Source of the DNA: Krasilnikoviella flava
GTDB taxonomy: Bacteria > Actinomycetota > Actinomycetes > Actinomycetales > Cellulomonadaceae
Reading direction: 5' to 3'
Assembly: GCF_900167525.1 (NCBI RefSeq)
Contig: NZ_FUZQ01000001.1
Location: 930,001-994,000, forward strand
DNA: 64,000 nucleotides
Shown: positions 16,432 to 25,400 of the stretch, piece by piece
How positions within the stretch are numbered: position 1 is the stretch's first letter
How the letters are laid out: each line of letters begins with the position of its first letter
Position numbers and translations under genes: made by a program
Notes under the pieces: generated by a model
The model's database searches: none
The model's input: the letters and a program-made list of their open reading frames with translations, nothing else
What the model was told of the DNA's origin: nothing

Positions 16432-17090
16432 GGTCGGGCTCCGTTCTCGTCGAGCCACCGCAGGACGGCGAGGACGCGGCGGTTGTCGTCGGCGTCGGGC
16501 GGCAGCCCGAGCTTGGTGAGGATGCTGGTGACGTGCTTCTCGACGGCGGGCATCCCGACGACGAGACGGTCCGCGATGGCCGTGTTGGAGCGGCCCTCGG
16601 CCATGAGCGCGAGCACCTCGCGCTCGCGCCGGGTGAGCTGGTCGAGGTCGGAGCGGCGACTGCGGGCGATGACCTGCGAGACCACCTCGGGGTCGATGAC
16701 GGTGCCGCCGGCGGCGACCCGGTCGACGGCGTCGAGGAAGGCGTCGACGTCGGCCACCCGGTCCTTGAGCACGTACCCGAGCCCGCGGGCGCCGCGGGCG
16801 AACAGCTCGGCGGCGTAACGCTGCTCCACGTACTGCGAGAGCACCAGCACGGGCAGCTCGGGGTGCAGGCTGCGCAGGTGCAGCGCGGCGCGCAGCCCTT
16901 CGTCGGTGTGCGACGGCGGCATCCGGACGTCCGTGACCAGCAGGTCGGGCAGCCCGACATCAGGCCGCGAGAGGGCGGCGACCAGCTCGTCGGCGGTGCG
17001 GTGGCCCGTCACCGTGTGGCCCTCGGCGGCCAGCAGCCGGGTGAGGCCGTCCAGGAGGAGCACGGAGTCCTCGGTGATCACGATGCGCAC
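16428..17090 (-). CDS. NarL/LuxR-type response regulator
   Basis: A 220-aa regulator. Receiver domain: acidic pair in VITEDSVLLLDGL, phospho-acceptor Asp in LLVTDVRMPP, conserved Thr/Ser and Lys in VLSQY and GYVLKDR. C-terminal LuxR helix-turn-helix: LTRREREVLALMAEGRSNTA ... VEKHVTSILTKLGL. The start is GTG 17090, inside the 3' end of the kinase gene (13-bp overlap). The overlapped order kinase > regulator > DUF4097 implies one coupled operon. Confidence 0.93.
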   Translation of the reverse strand: MRIVITEDSVLLLDGLTRLLAAEGHTVTGHRTADELVAALSRPDVGLPDLLVTDVRMPPSHTDEGLRAALHLRSLHPELPVLVLSQYVEQRYAAELFARGARGLGYVLKDRVADVDAFLDAVDRVAAGGTVIDPEVVSQVIARSRRSDLDQLTRREREVLALMAEGRSNTAIADRLVVGMPAVEKHVTSILTKLGLPPDADDNRRVLAVLRWLDENGARP

Positions 17091-18430
17091 GGCACCTCCA
17101 CGGTGAGTCGGGTGCCCGCGCCGGGCGGGCTGTCGAGCGCGAAGGCCCCGTCGAGCGCGGCGACGCGCCCCCGCAGACCGGCGAGTCCGCTGCCGGGCGA
17201 CGGCTCCGCGCCGCCGCGCCCGTCGTCCTCCACGACGACGCGCAGGCGGGCGCCGTCGTCCGTGACGTCGGCGCGCACCCGGACGGTGTCGGCTGCGGCG
17301 TGCTTGGCCACGTTGGTGAGCGCCTCGGCGACGACGAAGTAGGCCGCCGCCTGCGCGGCCGAACCTGCCCGGGAGACGTCGGGCGACGACTCGACCCGCA
17401 CCGGCACGGGGCTGCGGGCCGCCAGCGCGGACAGGGCCGCGTCCAGACCGCGGTCGGACAGGACGGCGGGGTGGATGCCGCGCACGAGGTCGCGCAGCTC
17501 GGCGAGCGTCGCCTTGACCTCGTCGTGCGCATGCTCGAGGGCCGCGGCGGACGCGGCCGGGTCGCGCTCGGCGAGCCGGCGGGCGACGCCGAGCTCCACG
17601 CCCAGCGCGACGAGCCGCTGCTGGGCGCCGTCGTGCAGGTCGCGCTCGATGCGGCGGCGTTCGGCGTCGGCCGCGGCGACGGCCTGCGACCGGGTCTCGC
17701 TGAGGACGACGGCGCGCTCCCGCGCCGCCGTCGCCGCGTGCTCGGCGTCGCGCGCCCGCTCCCGGGCGAGGTCCGCGGCGGACGGCCCGAGGCACGCCTG
17801 CGCCAGCCACAGCACGAGCGTGGTGCCGGCCTGGGCGACCGCCGCCCCGAGCCACAGCAGGAGGGCGGCGCCGAGGGCGCCGCCGACCAGCGCGACCGGC
17901 CACGCGAGCCCTGCCTCGCCGCCGAGGGCGCCGATCCCGCCACGCGCCATGACGACGACGAACGCGATCGCGCCCGCGACGAGCCCGACCACGGCGGCGA
18001 GGAAGGCGGCCGACACCGGCATGGCGACGAACGCGTACCCCGCGGCCGCCCACGCCCGCCCGTCGCGCAGCCTCGCCCGGAGGGAGGCCCACGACCGGGG
18101 CAGCCCGGCCGCGGCCGGGCGCGGTCCGGGCACCACGACGCCGGTCTGGGCGGCGAGCCGCGCCCGCTCGAGGGCGGCGAACCACCGGGCCGCGGAGAGG
18201 GTGACCCCGAGGGCGAGCAGCCCCAGCCCGAGGGCGGGGACGAGGGCGGACGACACCACGACGAGCACCCACACGACGACGCCGGCGCTCGCGAGCCACA
18301 CCGTGCCGACGGCGAGCTGCGCGACCGCGCGGCCCGTCGCCGGGTCCACGGGCGCGCGCAGCAGCCCGGCCCGGGAGGTCAGGGCCGGGGCGGCGTCGAC
18401 CCTGCGGCCGGGAGCGTCCGTGCTGGTCAT
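17078..18430 (-). CDS. Sensor histidine kinase (NarL-type partner, HisKA_3)
   Basis: A 450-aa membrane kinase with about four transmembrane segments in the first 230 residues (e.g. AVGTVWLASAGVVVWVLVVV, AAFLAAVVGLVAGAIAFVVV) and no large external sensor loop. After a coiled-coil-like linker (LARERARDAEHAATAARERA) the HisKA_3 site DAERRRIERDLHDGAQQRLV carries the phosphorylated His. ATPase boxes EALTNVAKHA and DDGRGG follow. Intramembrane-sensing architecture resembles LiaS/DesK-type kinases, consistent with membrane or envelope stress sensing. Confidence 0.92.
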   Translation of the reverse strand: MTSTDAPGRRVDAAPALTSRAGLLRAPVDPATGRAVAQLAVGTVWLASAGVVVWVLVVVSSALVPALGLGLLALGVTLSAARWFAALERARLAAQTGVVVPGPRPAAAGLPRSWASLRARLRDGRAWAAAGYAFVAMPVSAAFLAAVVGLVAGAIAFVVVMARGGIGALGGEAGLAWPVALVGGALGAALLLWLGAAVAQAGTTLVLWLAQACLGPSAADLARERARDAEHAATAARERAVVLSETRSQAVAAADAERRRIERDLHDGAQQRLVALGVELGVARRLAERDPAASAAALEHAHDEVKATLAELRDLVRGIHPAVLSDRGLDAALSALAARSPVPVRVESSPDVSRAGSAAQAAAYFVVAEALTNVAKHAAADTVRVRADVTDDGARLRVVVEDDGRGGAEPSPGSGLAGLRGRVAALDGAFALDSPPGAGTRLTVEVPCAS

Positions 18431-18543
18431 GCTCTCGAGACTAGGCTGCGGCGTATCGGCCGGACAGTCCGCGCACCCACGTCGTCACGGTAGGGAAATC
18501 CCACGCCGCCGGGGTCCCGGGACGACGGCCGGAAGGAGGCGAC

Positions 18544-20136
18544 ATGCTTGATGCCGTCGTGGTCGGGTCGGGCCCCAACGGGCTCGCGGCGGCCGTCACC
18601 CTGGCCCGGGCCGGGCTCTCGGTGACGGTGCTGGAGGCCAACGCGACGCCCGGCGGCGGGGCCCGCACCCTGGCGCCCGGGGACGACGGCGACCTGCTCG
18701 CCGGCCTGCCGGAGGGCGTCGTGCACGACGTCTGCTCCGCCGGGCACCCCATGGCGTGGGCGTCGCCGTTCTTCCGCGCCTTCGACCTGCCGGCGTACGG
18801 CGTCGAGCTGCTCACCCCCGAGGCGTCGTACGCGCAGCCGCTGCCGGACGGCCCCGCGGGCGTCGCCTACCGCTCGCTGGAGCGCACGGCGGAGCGGCTC
18901 GGCCCGGACGGCGCCGCGTGGCGCGCGCTGCTGGGCCCGCTCGCCGAGCAGTGGGAGGCGGTCGTGGCCGTCGCGCTGGGTGACCGGCGCTCCGTGCCTC
19001 CCGGCGTGCTCGACGGCGCCGACCCGGCGCGCGCCGTGCTGGCAGCCGCCCGGTTCGGTCTGGGCCTCGCGGAGCAGGGCACCCGTGCGTGGGACGCGCG
19101 GTTCACCCTCGAGGCGGCGCCCGCACTCCTCAGCGGCATCGCCGCGCACACGATCGTCCGGCTGCCGTCGCTGTCCGCGGCGGGCACCTCGCTGCTGCTC
19201 GGCGCGCTCGCGCACGCGGCCCCGGCACGCCGAGATCGAGGCGGGGAGCCCGAGGTCGATGTCCCGGACCTCGACCTCGGGCGCTCGCCTCGACCTCGCG
19301 GGTTCGACGGCGGGTGGGCGATCCCCCGTGGCGGGTCCGGGGCGATCACGGCCGCGCTCGTCGCCGACCTGGAGGCCCACGGCGGCACGGTCGTCACGGG
19401 GCACCGGGTGCTCAGCCCGGCGGACCTGCCCGCCGCGCGCGTCGTCCTGTTCGACACGACGCCCCGCACCCTGCTCGACGTGCTCGGCCCCGCCGTCCCG
19501 CCCGGTCTGCGGCGCGCGCTCGAGGGGTTCCGGTACGGCAACGCCGCCGCCAAGGTGGACTACGTGCTCTCCGGCCCGGTGCCGTGGGCCGACCCGGCGG
19601 TCGGCCGTGCCGGCACGGTGCACGTGGGCGGCACGCGCGCCGAGATGGCGCGGGCCGAGAACGAGGTCGCCGCGGGCCGGCACGCGCCACGGCCCGTCTG
19701 CCTGGTCAGCGACCCGACGGTCGTCGACACCTCGCGCCGGCGCACCACGCCCGACGGCGAGCTGCGCCCCCTGTGGACGTACACGCACGTGCCCGCGGGC
19801 TCCGACGTGGACGTCACCGAGACCGTCACCGCCCAGATCGAGCGGTTCGCGCCGGGGTTCCGCGACCTCGTCGTCGGCGTGCGCGGCATCCCCGCCACCC
19901 GGATGGCGGAGCACAACGAGAACTACGTCGGCGGGGACATCTCCGCCGGCGCCGCGACGATGTGGCAGATGCTGGCCCGTCCCACCCTGCGCCCGGACCC
20001 GTACCGCATGGCCGGCGGCGTGTACCTCTGCTCCGCGTCGGCGCCGCCCGGCCCCGGCGTGCACGGGATGGGCGGGTGGCACGCGGCCCGCCGCGCGCTG
20101 CGCGACGTCTTCGGGATCCGCGTCGCGGCCCTCTGA
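18544..20136 (+). CDS. FAD-dependent oxidoreductase of the phytoene-dehydrogenase family
   Basis: A 530-aa flavoprotein. N-terminal FAD-binding GxGxxG motif VVGSGPNGLAAAVTLARAG with the ribose-binding Glu in VLEANATPGG, and the C-terminal family motif GVYLCSASAPPGPGVHGMGG. Substrate unknown; no carotenoid genes adjoin. At residues ~229-253 the protein has a poorly conserved-looking, charged insert encoded by a 70-bp DNA palindrome (19230-19300), directly before the expected GGWAIPRGGSGAITAAL motif. The GGAAGGAGG upstream of ATG 18544 supports the start. It ends convergently with the transglutaminase-like gene. Confidence 0.87.
   Translation: MLDAVVVGSGPNGLAAAVTLARAGLSVTVLEANATPGGGARTLAPGDDGDLLAGLPEGVVHDVCSAGHPMAWASPFFRAFDLPAYGVELLTPEASYAQPLPDGPAGVAYRSLERTAERLGPDGAAWRALLGPLAEQWEAVVAVALGDRRSVPPGVLDGADPARAVLAAARFGLGLAEQGTRAWDARFTLEAAPALLSGIAAHTIVRLPSLSAAGTSLLLGALAHAAPARRDRGGEPEVDVPDLDLGRSPRPRGFDGGWAIPRGGSGAITAALVADLEAHGGTVVTGHRVLSPADLPAARVVLFDTTPRTLLDVLGPAVPPGLRRALEGFRYGNAAAKVDYVLSGPVPWADPAVGRAGTVHVGGTRAEMARAENEVAAGRHAPRPVCLVSDPTVVDTSRRRTTPDGELRPLWTYTHVPAGSDVDVTETVTAQIERFAPGFRDLVVGVRGIPATRMAEHNENYVGGDISAGAATMWQMLARPTLRPDPYRMAGGVYLCSASAPPGPGVHGMGGWHAARRALRDVFGIRVAAL
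19230..19300. repeat. 70-bp imperfect palindrome inside the FAD-oxidoreductase gene
   Basis: Left arm 19230-19264 and right arm 19266-19300 are imperfect reverse complements. The inner 16 bp (CCCGAGGTCGATGTCC against GGACCTCGACCTCGGG) pair with one mismatch. It keeps the reading frame and adds about 24 residues with no obvious family counterpart. It looks like a mobile palindromic sequence that inserted in frame. Confidence 0.6.
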
Positions 20137-20162
20137 CGCCCGCCGGCTCTCGTCAGCCCCCG

Positions 20163-21176
20163 TCAGGCCCACGTGGTCGCGCGCCCGCGCAGGTCGGTGA
20201 TCCCGACCCGCCCGGTCGGCGAGAGCGTCGTGACCAGCCCGCGTGCGGCCCACCGGCCGGCGTAGCGGGCCGCGAGCGCCGCCTCCGCCGCGGGGTCACC
20301 GGCGTCGGCGGCGACCAGCAGCGCGGCGAGCTCGTCGGCGAGCGCGTCCAGCTCCTCCGAGGTCGGCTCGGGCGCCGAGGCCGACGACGGCTCGGGACCG
20401 TCCTCGCGCGCCTGTGCCCAGAGCGCCGCGACGCCCGGGACGTCGTCGGGCACGACGCCCCACACGTCCCACAGCAGCACCTCGTCGCGCATCCGGTGCG
20501 CCAGCTCGAGCATCACGTAGCCGCGCACGAAGTCCTTGCCGCACAGCTCGGGCAGCTCCGGCCCGACGCCGTACGACGCCGGGTCCACCTCGCCCGCGCG
20601 GATCGCGCGCCACACCTCGGCGGCGGTGGGGAACGGCGACGCGGGCCCGGTGGGCATGTCGCGCACGTCGAACTCCCAGGACCCGTCGGGGGTCAGCTCC
20701 GGGTCCCAGCGCACCCACCGCTCCCCCGCCGCGTCCCAGTGCTCGACGACGACGTGGTCGTGGAAGAACGGCGGCTCGAAGTACGCGGCGAACCCGATCC
20801 GCGACCGGGCCGGCACGCCGTGCTGGCGCAGCACGGCGAGGGAGAACAGGGTGTGGTCGCGGCAGCAGCCCGCGACCATCTGGCCCGGCGCCCGACCCTC
20901 CGTCAACGGTCCGGGGCGGCGCTCGGTGGCGGCGTCGAGGGTCGACGCCAGCCACCAGCGGTCGATGTCCGCGCGCTGCTCGTCACGCAGCGGCACCCCG
21001 CCGGCGCGGTAGTGCACGATCGTCGCGCACGCGGCCCGGCCGATCTCGGCCCGGTCGGGCGCGACGGCGGCGAGCAGGTCAGCGTGCGGGCCGGGGTCGG
21101 AGTACGCGCTGTGCCGGGCGTAGTCGGCCAACGTCGGTGCCGCCGTGCTCGCCGTCGTGCGTGCTGTCGCGTCCAT
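20163..21176 (-). CDS. Transglutaminase-like domain protein
   Basis: A 337-aa cytosolic protein of the transglutaminase/protease-like superfamily. A Cys-His-Asp triad is readable: Cys in VAGCCRDHTLFSLAVL, His in FFHDHVVVEHW, Asp in WVRWDPEL. The C-terminal third is Ala/Glu-rich helical. ATG 21176 was chosen because GGAGGTCACC lies nine bases upstream; the longer start at 21209 would place this site inside the gene. The natural substrate is unknown; homologues are usually annotated only as transglutaminase-like. Confidence 0.8.
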   Translation of the reverse strand: MDATARTTASTAAPTLADYARHSAYSDPGPHADLLAAVAPDRAEIGRAACATIVHYRAGGVPLRDEQRADIDRWWLASTLDAATERRPGPLTEGRAPGQMVAGCCRDHTLFSLAVLRQHGVPARSRIGFAAYFEPPFFHDHVVVEHWDAAGERWVRWDPELTPDGSWEFDVRDMPTGPASPFPTAAEVWRAIRAGEVDPASYGVGPELPELCGKDFVRGYVMLELAHRMRDEVLLWDVWGVVPDDVPGVAALWAQAREDGPEPSSASAPEPTSEELDALADELAALLVAADAGDPAAEAALAARYAGRWAARGLVTTLSPTGRVGITDLRGRATTWA

Positions 21177-21230
21177 GCCGTGGTGACCTCCGTCGTCGTC
21201 CGGGCTCATCGGCCCGCACGCACGTCGTCG

Positions 21231-21776
21231 TCAGCGGCGGGACTCGAAGAAGTCTCGCAGGATCCGCCCACACTCGTCCTCGCGGACCCCGCCGACCACC
21301 TCGACGGCGTGGTTGGCGCGCTGGTCGCGCACCAGGTCCCAGACGGAGCCGGTGGCGCCGGCCTTCGGGTCCCAGGCCCCGAGCACGAGCCGCCGCACCC
21401 GCGCGGCCACGAGCGCGCCCGCGCACATCACGCACGGCTCGAGGGTGACGACGAGCGTGCAGCCCTCGAGCCGCCACTCGCCCCGGGTCAGGGCGGCCTG
21501 CCGCAGCGCGAGCACCTCGGCGTGCGCCGTCGGGTCGCCGGCCTCCTCGCGGCGGTTGCGGCCGAGCCCGACGAGCCGGCCGTCCGCGTCGACGACGAGC
21601 GCCCCCACGGGCACGTCGTCGCTGGCCAGCGCGTGCGACGCCTCGTGCAGCGCCATCCCCATGAGCGCGTCCCACACCTGCCGCCGGCCGCTGACCGTGG
21701 GCGGGGGGAACTCGCCGTCGGCCCACGGCAGGGCGAGGCCGGATGCTGCGCGGCCGGGCTCGGCGTCGGACGTCAC
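21231..21776 (-). CDS. tadA: tRNA-specific adenosine deaminase-type nucleoside deaminase
   Basis: A 181-aa zinc deaminase. Catalytic motif AHAEVLALR (His ligand and proton-shuttling Glu) and PCVMCAGAL (two Cys ligands) are intact. Other TadA motifs are PVGALVV, GRNRREEAGDPTAHAE and FF near the end. TadA converts adenosine 34 to inosine in tRNA-Arg. The N-terminus is about 35 residues longer than E. coli TadA. Divergent from upp with a 58-bp shared promoter gap. A general guanine/cytosine deaminase is a less likely alternative. Confidence 0.87.
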   Translation of the reverse strand: MTSDAEPGRAASGLALPWADGEFPPPTVSGRRQVWDALMGMALHEASHALASDDVPVGALVVDADGRLVGLGRNRREEAGDPTAHAEVLALRQAALTRGEWRLEGCTLVVTLEPCVMCAGALVAARVRRLVLGAWDPKAGATGSVWDLVRDQRANHAVEVVGGVREDECGRILRDFFESRR

Positions 21777-21834
21777 AGGCCCAGGCTAACGGCGGGGAGG
21801 TGCCGCGGGCCCTCGCGCCGGTACCGTGGGGCCC

Positions 21835-22470
21835 ATGCGCCTGCACGTCGCCGACCACCCGCTGGTGGACCACAAGCTCACCGTCCTGCGTGATGAGAAC
21901 ACCCCGTCGGCGACGTTCCGTCTCCTCGTCGACGAGCTCGTGACCCTGCTCGCCTACGAGGCGACGCGGCACGTGCGCACCGAACCGAAGGAGATCCGCA
22001 CCCCGGTCACCACGACCACGGGCGTGCGGCTGAGCGACCCGAGCCCCATCGTCATCCCCATCCTGCGCGCCGGGCTCGGGATGCTCGAGGGCATGACCCG
22101 CATGATCCCGACGGCGGAGGTCGGCTTCCTCGGCCTGCAGCGCGACGAGACCACCTACGAGGCCGTCACGTACGCCAACCGCCTGCCCGACGACCTCACC
22201 GACCGGCAGGTGTTCCTGCTCGACCCGATGCTCGCGACCGGCGGCACCCTGGTCGCGGCGATCGACTACGTGCTGGAGCGCGGCGCGCGCGACGTGACCG
22301 CCGTCTGCCTCCTGGCCACGCCCGAGGGGCTGAAGGTGCTCGAGGAGTCCATCGGGGAACGGGTCGACGTGCAGATCGTCGTGGCCGCCGTCGACGAGCG
22401 CCTCAACGACCAGAAGTACATCGTGCCGGGTCTCGGCGACGCCGGGGACCGGCTGTACGGCATCGTCTGA
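21835..22470 (+). CDS. upp: Uracil phosphoribosyltransferase
   Basis: A 211-aa salvage enzyme that makes UMP from uracil and PRPP. The full-length sequence shows the PRPP loop [17 protein letters not shown] and the uracil-binding C-terminus [18 protein letters not shown], plus [20 protein letters not shown] 21835 matches the family N-terminus ([20 protein letters not shown]). Divergent from tadA. Confidence 0.97.
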   Translation: MRLHVADHPLVDHKLTVLRDENTPSATFRLLVDELVTLLAYEATRHVRTEPKEIRTPVTTTTGVRLSDPSPIVIPILRAGLGMLEGMTRMIPTAEVGFLGLQRDETTYEAVTYANRLPDDLTDRQVFLLDPMLATGGTLVAAIDYVLERGARDVTAVCLLATPEGLKVLEESIGERVDVQIVVAAVDERLNDQKYIVPGLGDAGDRLYGIV

Positions 22471-22497
22471 GCAGCGTCCGAGCGTCGTCCGGCGGGG

Positions 22498-25400
22498 TCA
22501 GCGGTACTCGCAGTCCCCGACCCGCTCCCACGCGCTGCGCCCGTGGTGGCCGGACCAACGACCGTTGCCCGCCCCGCGGCCCGGGTCGTCCGACCCGGCG
22601 TCGCGGCCCACGTACCGGTGGTTCGCGCCGCGCCACGACGCGACGTCGCCGACCTCGTACTGGCCGCCCCACCGGAACCGGTCGGCGCACCAGCCGGGGG
22701 TGCCGGTGAAGGGCTCGACGGCGAGCTCGGCGGACCAGTCGCCGGCACGCACCGTGTAGGTGGCGCCGTCGCGCCCGCGCGCGGTGCCGACGTCGGCGCG
22801 CACGCTCTGCCGCGCGGGCACGGTCGTCGCGACGGACGCGCCGTTCGTGCCCTCCACCGTGAACTCCTGCGGCACCGACGAGCCGGTGTTGTCCAGCACG
22901 ACCGTCACGGGCCGGGTGGACGTCGAGCGCCATCGGCGCTTCTCCACCTCCACGGCGCCCGGGTCGAGCTGCGCCTGCGGGTCGATGACGACGCACGAGA
23001 CCGCGTCGTGGTCGACGGTCCGCTCGACGGAGAGCTCCTTGCCCTCGACCGTCCGCGCGAGCCGCACGGTCACCGAGCCCGCGTCCGCCTGGACGCCGCC
23101 GACCGTCGTCGTGAGCGCGGCGTCGGAGCCGGGCTCGACGACGGACCCGTCGCCGCTGCCCGCGAGCCGGGCCCTCCACGGGACCGCACCGCCGTTGCGC
23201 ACGTCGACCACCACCTGGGCGCGGTCGTCGACGCACCGGGTGGCAACGTCCAGGTCCACCGCACCGGGCCACGTCGCGGTGGCGCAGCTCTCGAAGCCGG
23301 GCACGTCCACCGTCGTGAGGTCGCGGCCGTCGGCGGTGACCGCCAGGCTGCGCTTGCCCCAGGGCACGGACACCGTCAGCGTCCCCGTCGCCCCGGCCCC
23401 GACCACCGCGGCGTCGCCCGGCACGGCGAACCGCACCGCGTGCGTGGAGGCGGTGTTGTCCAGCGGGACGGTCACGGTGCGCCACGACGTGTCGGCGGAG
23501 GCGTCGAACCGGCACTCGGCCGCGGTGAGGGTCACCGGCCCGCCCGCGGCGGGGGCGAGCGTCGCCGCCGCGTAGGGGGCGGTCGGCGCGACAGCCGGCA
23601 CGACGCCCTGCGCGGGCTCGTCGCCGTCGCCGTCGGCCACCCAGCGGTACAGGTGGAACTCGGCGGCGCCCGCACCGAGCGAGGTGCGGTCGGTCGCGGC
23701 GACGAACGTGGTGCTCTCCCCCGGCGCGAGCCGCTTCTGGTCGACGGTGACGCCGGCGGCCGTCATCCCGACCCGCATGGCCTCGTCGCTGGTATTGGTC
23801 AGCGTGCCGCGCACCTGCAGGCGGCCGTCGACGTTCGTCGTCTCGGCCGACGTCGAGACGTCCCAGCGCGGGTCGTAGCACTCCGCCGCCCGGTGCGGCC
23901 CGGCGGGGACGCTGGTGCGGTACGTCTGACCGCCGAGGGTCGTGGCCACGTCCCAGGTCGCCGTGCCCGCAGGCACCCGGAGCCCGTCGGGCACCCGCAC
24001 GGTGACCGACTCCCCCGGCGCGACGTCCCGCGACGCCGTCGCGGAGCCCCCGGCGGCGTCGAGCCGCACCGCCAGGGTCTGGTCGGTGAGGTTGACGTAC
24101 GTGCCCTCGACGACGGCGGACGCGCTGCTGACGCCACCGACGACGGTGCAGCGGGCCTGGACCGCCTGCGTCCCGGCGGCGGCACCCGCCCACGGCTGCG
24201 CGACCGTCACCGCGGTGCTTCCGCCCACGGCGTGCTCGGAGCCGGGCAGCTGCGGGGCCGCGGCGACCGACACCGGCCCGGGGGCGGCGGAGCCGTCGGC
24301 CACGACCCGCAGCCGTACCGACCGCTGCTCGCCGGGCGCCAACGGAGCGGCGCCGGGCACGGCGACGCACGTCCAGACGGCGCCGGCGCCGTCCGACCCG
24401 CCGCCGGGCACGCACGTGAGGTCACCGTCGGAGGTCACCGGCCGCAGACCCGCAGGCACGCTCAGCTGCACCGACCAGGCCGTCGCGGCCTGGTCGCCCG
24501 TGTTCCGCACCGTGACCGGCACCCAGGCCGCGCCGGGGTTCGAGACAGGGACGGCGTCGCCGGTGGAGGCCGTGAGCTCGGCGCCGTAGGACAGCACCGT
24601 GGTGGGCGGCAGGGCGAGCGTCCGCGGCGCGACGCCGTCCGCCCAGACCGACCCCCCGATCAGATAGCTGCCGCCGGCGTGCGCGCGCACCGGCACCGAC
24701 CCGGACCGGGACTGACCCGGCTCGAGCGTGCCGATCGTGCACCGCGCCGTCCGCCCGTCGGCGTCCCCGGCCGTGCACGGGAGCGCGTCGGCGCCGAAGG
24801 TACCGCCGACCGCGGCCCCGACCGTCGCGTCCGGCAGCGCCAGGTCGACCCCGTCCGGGAGCGCGACCTCGATGACGGTCTCGCTGGCCGTCGCCTCGCC
24901 CGTGTTGGCGACGGTGAGGACCAGGGGCGCCGTCGTGCGCGGCTCGAGCGGGGCCGCGGCGGTCGAGACCACGAGGTCGGCGACCGGCGCGAACGGGGTG
25001 ACGAGCAGGTTGACCGGGCTCGTGGGGTCGACGGTCGGGTCGGACGGAGTGACGTCCTTGTCGGCCGGCTCGACGGCGCCGTCGCCGGGCTGCTCCCCCG
25101 GCGGGACCCACGGGTTGCCCTGGATCGTCACGGGAGCGGGCGGGGAGGCCACCGGCGGCTCGTCGCCGGACCCGAGGGCGTTGAGCACGGTGACGACCCC
25201 GACCGTCGCGACCGCGACCGCGCTCGCCGCCGCCGCGACGCTCGCCGTGCCGACGACGGCGCTCGCGGCGGCCGCGGTGCCCGCCGTGGCGGCGGTCGCC
25301 GCCGACCCTGTCGCGACGCCCGAGACCGCCAGCGACGTCGCGCCGGTCGTGGCGCCCGTCGCGGCGGCGCCCGAGGCGGCCGCTGTCGTGCCCGCCGTCG

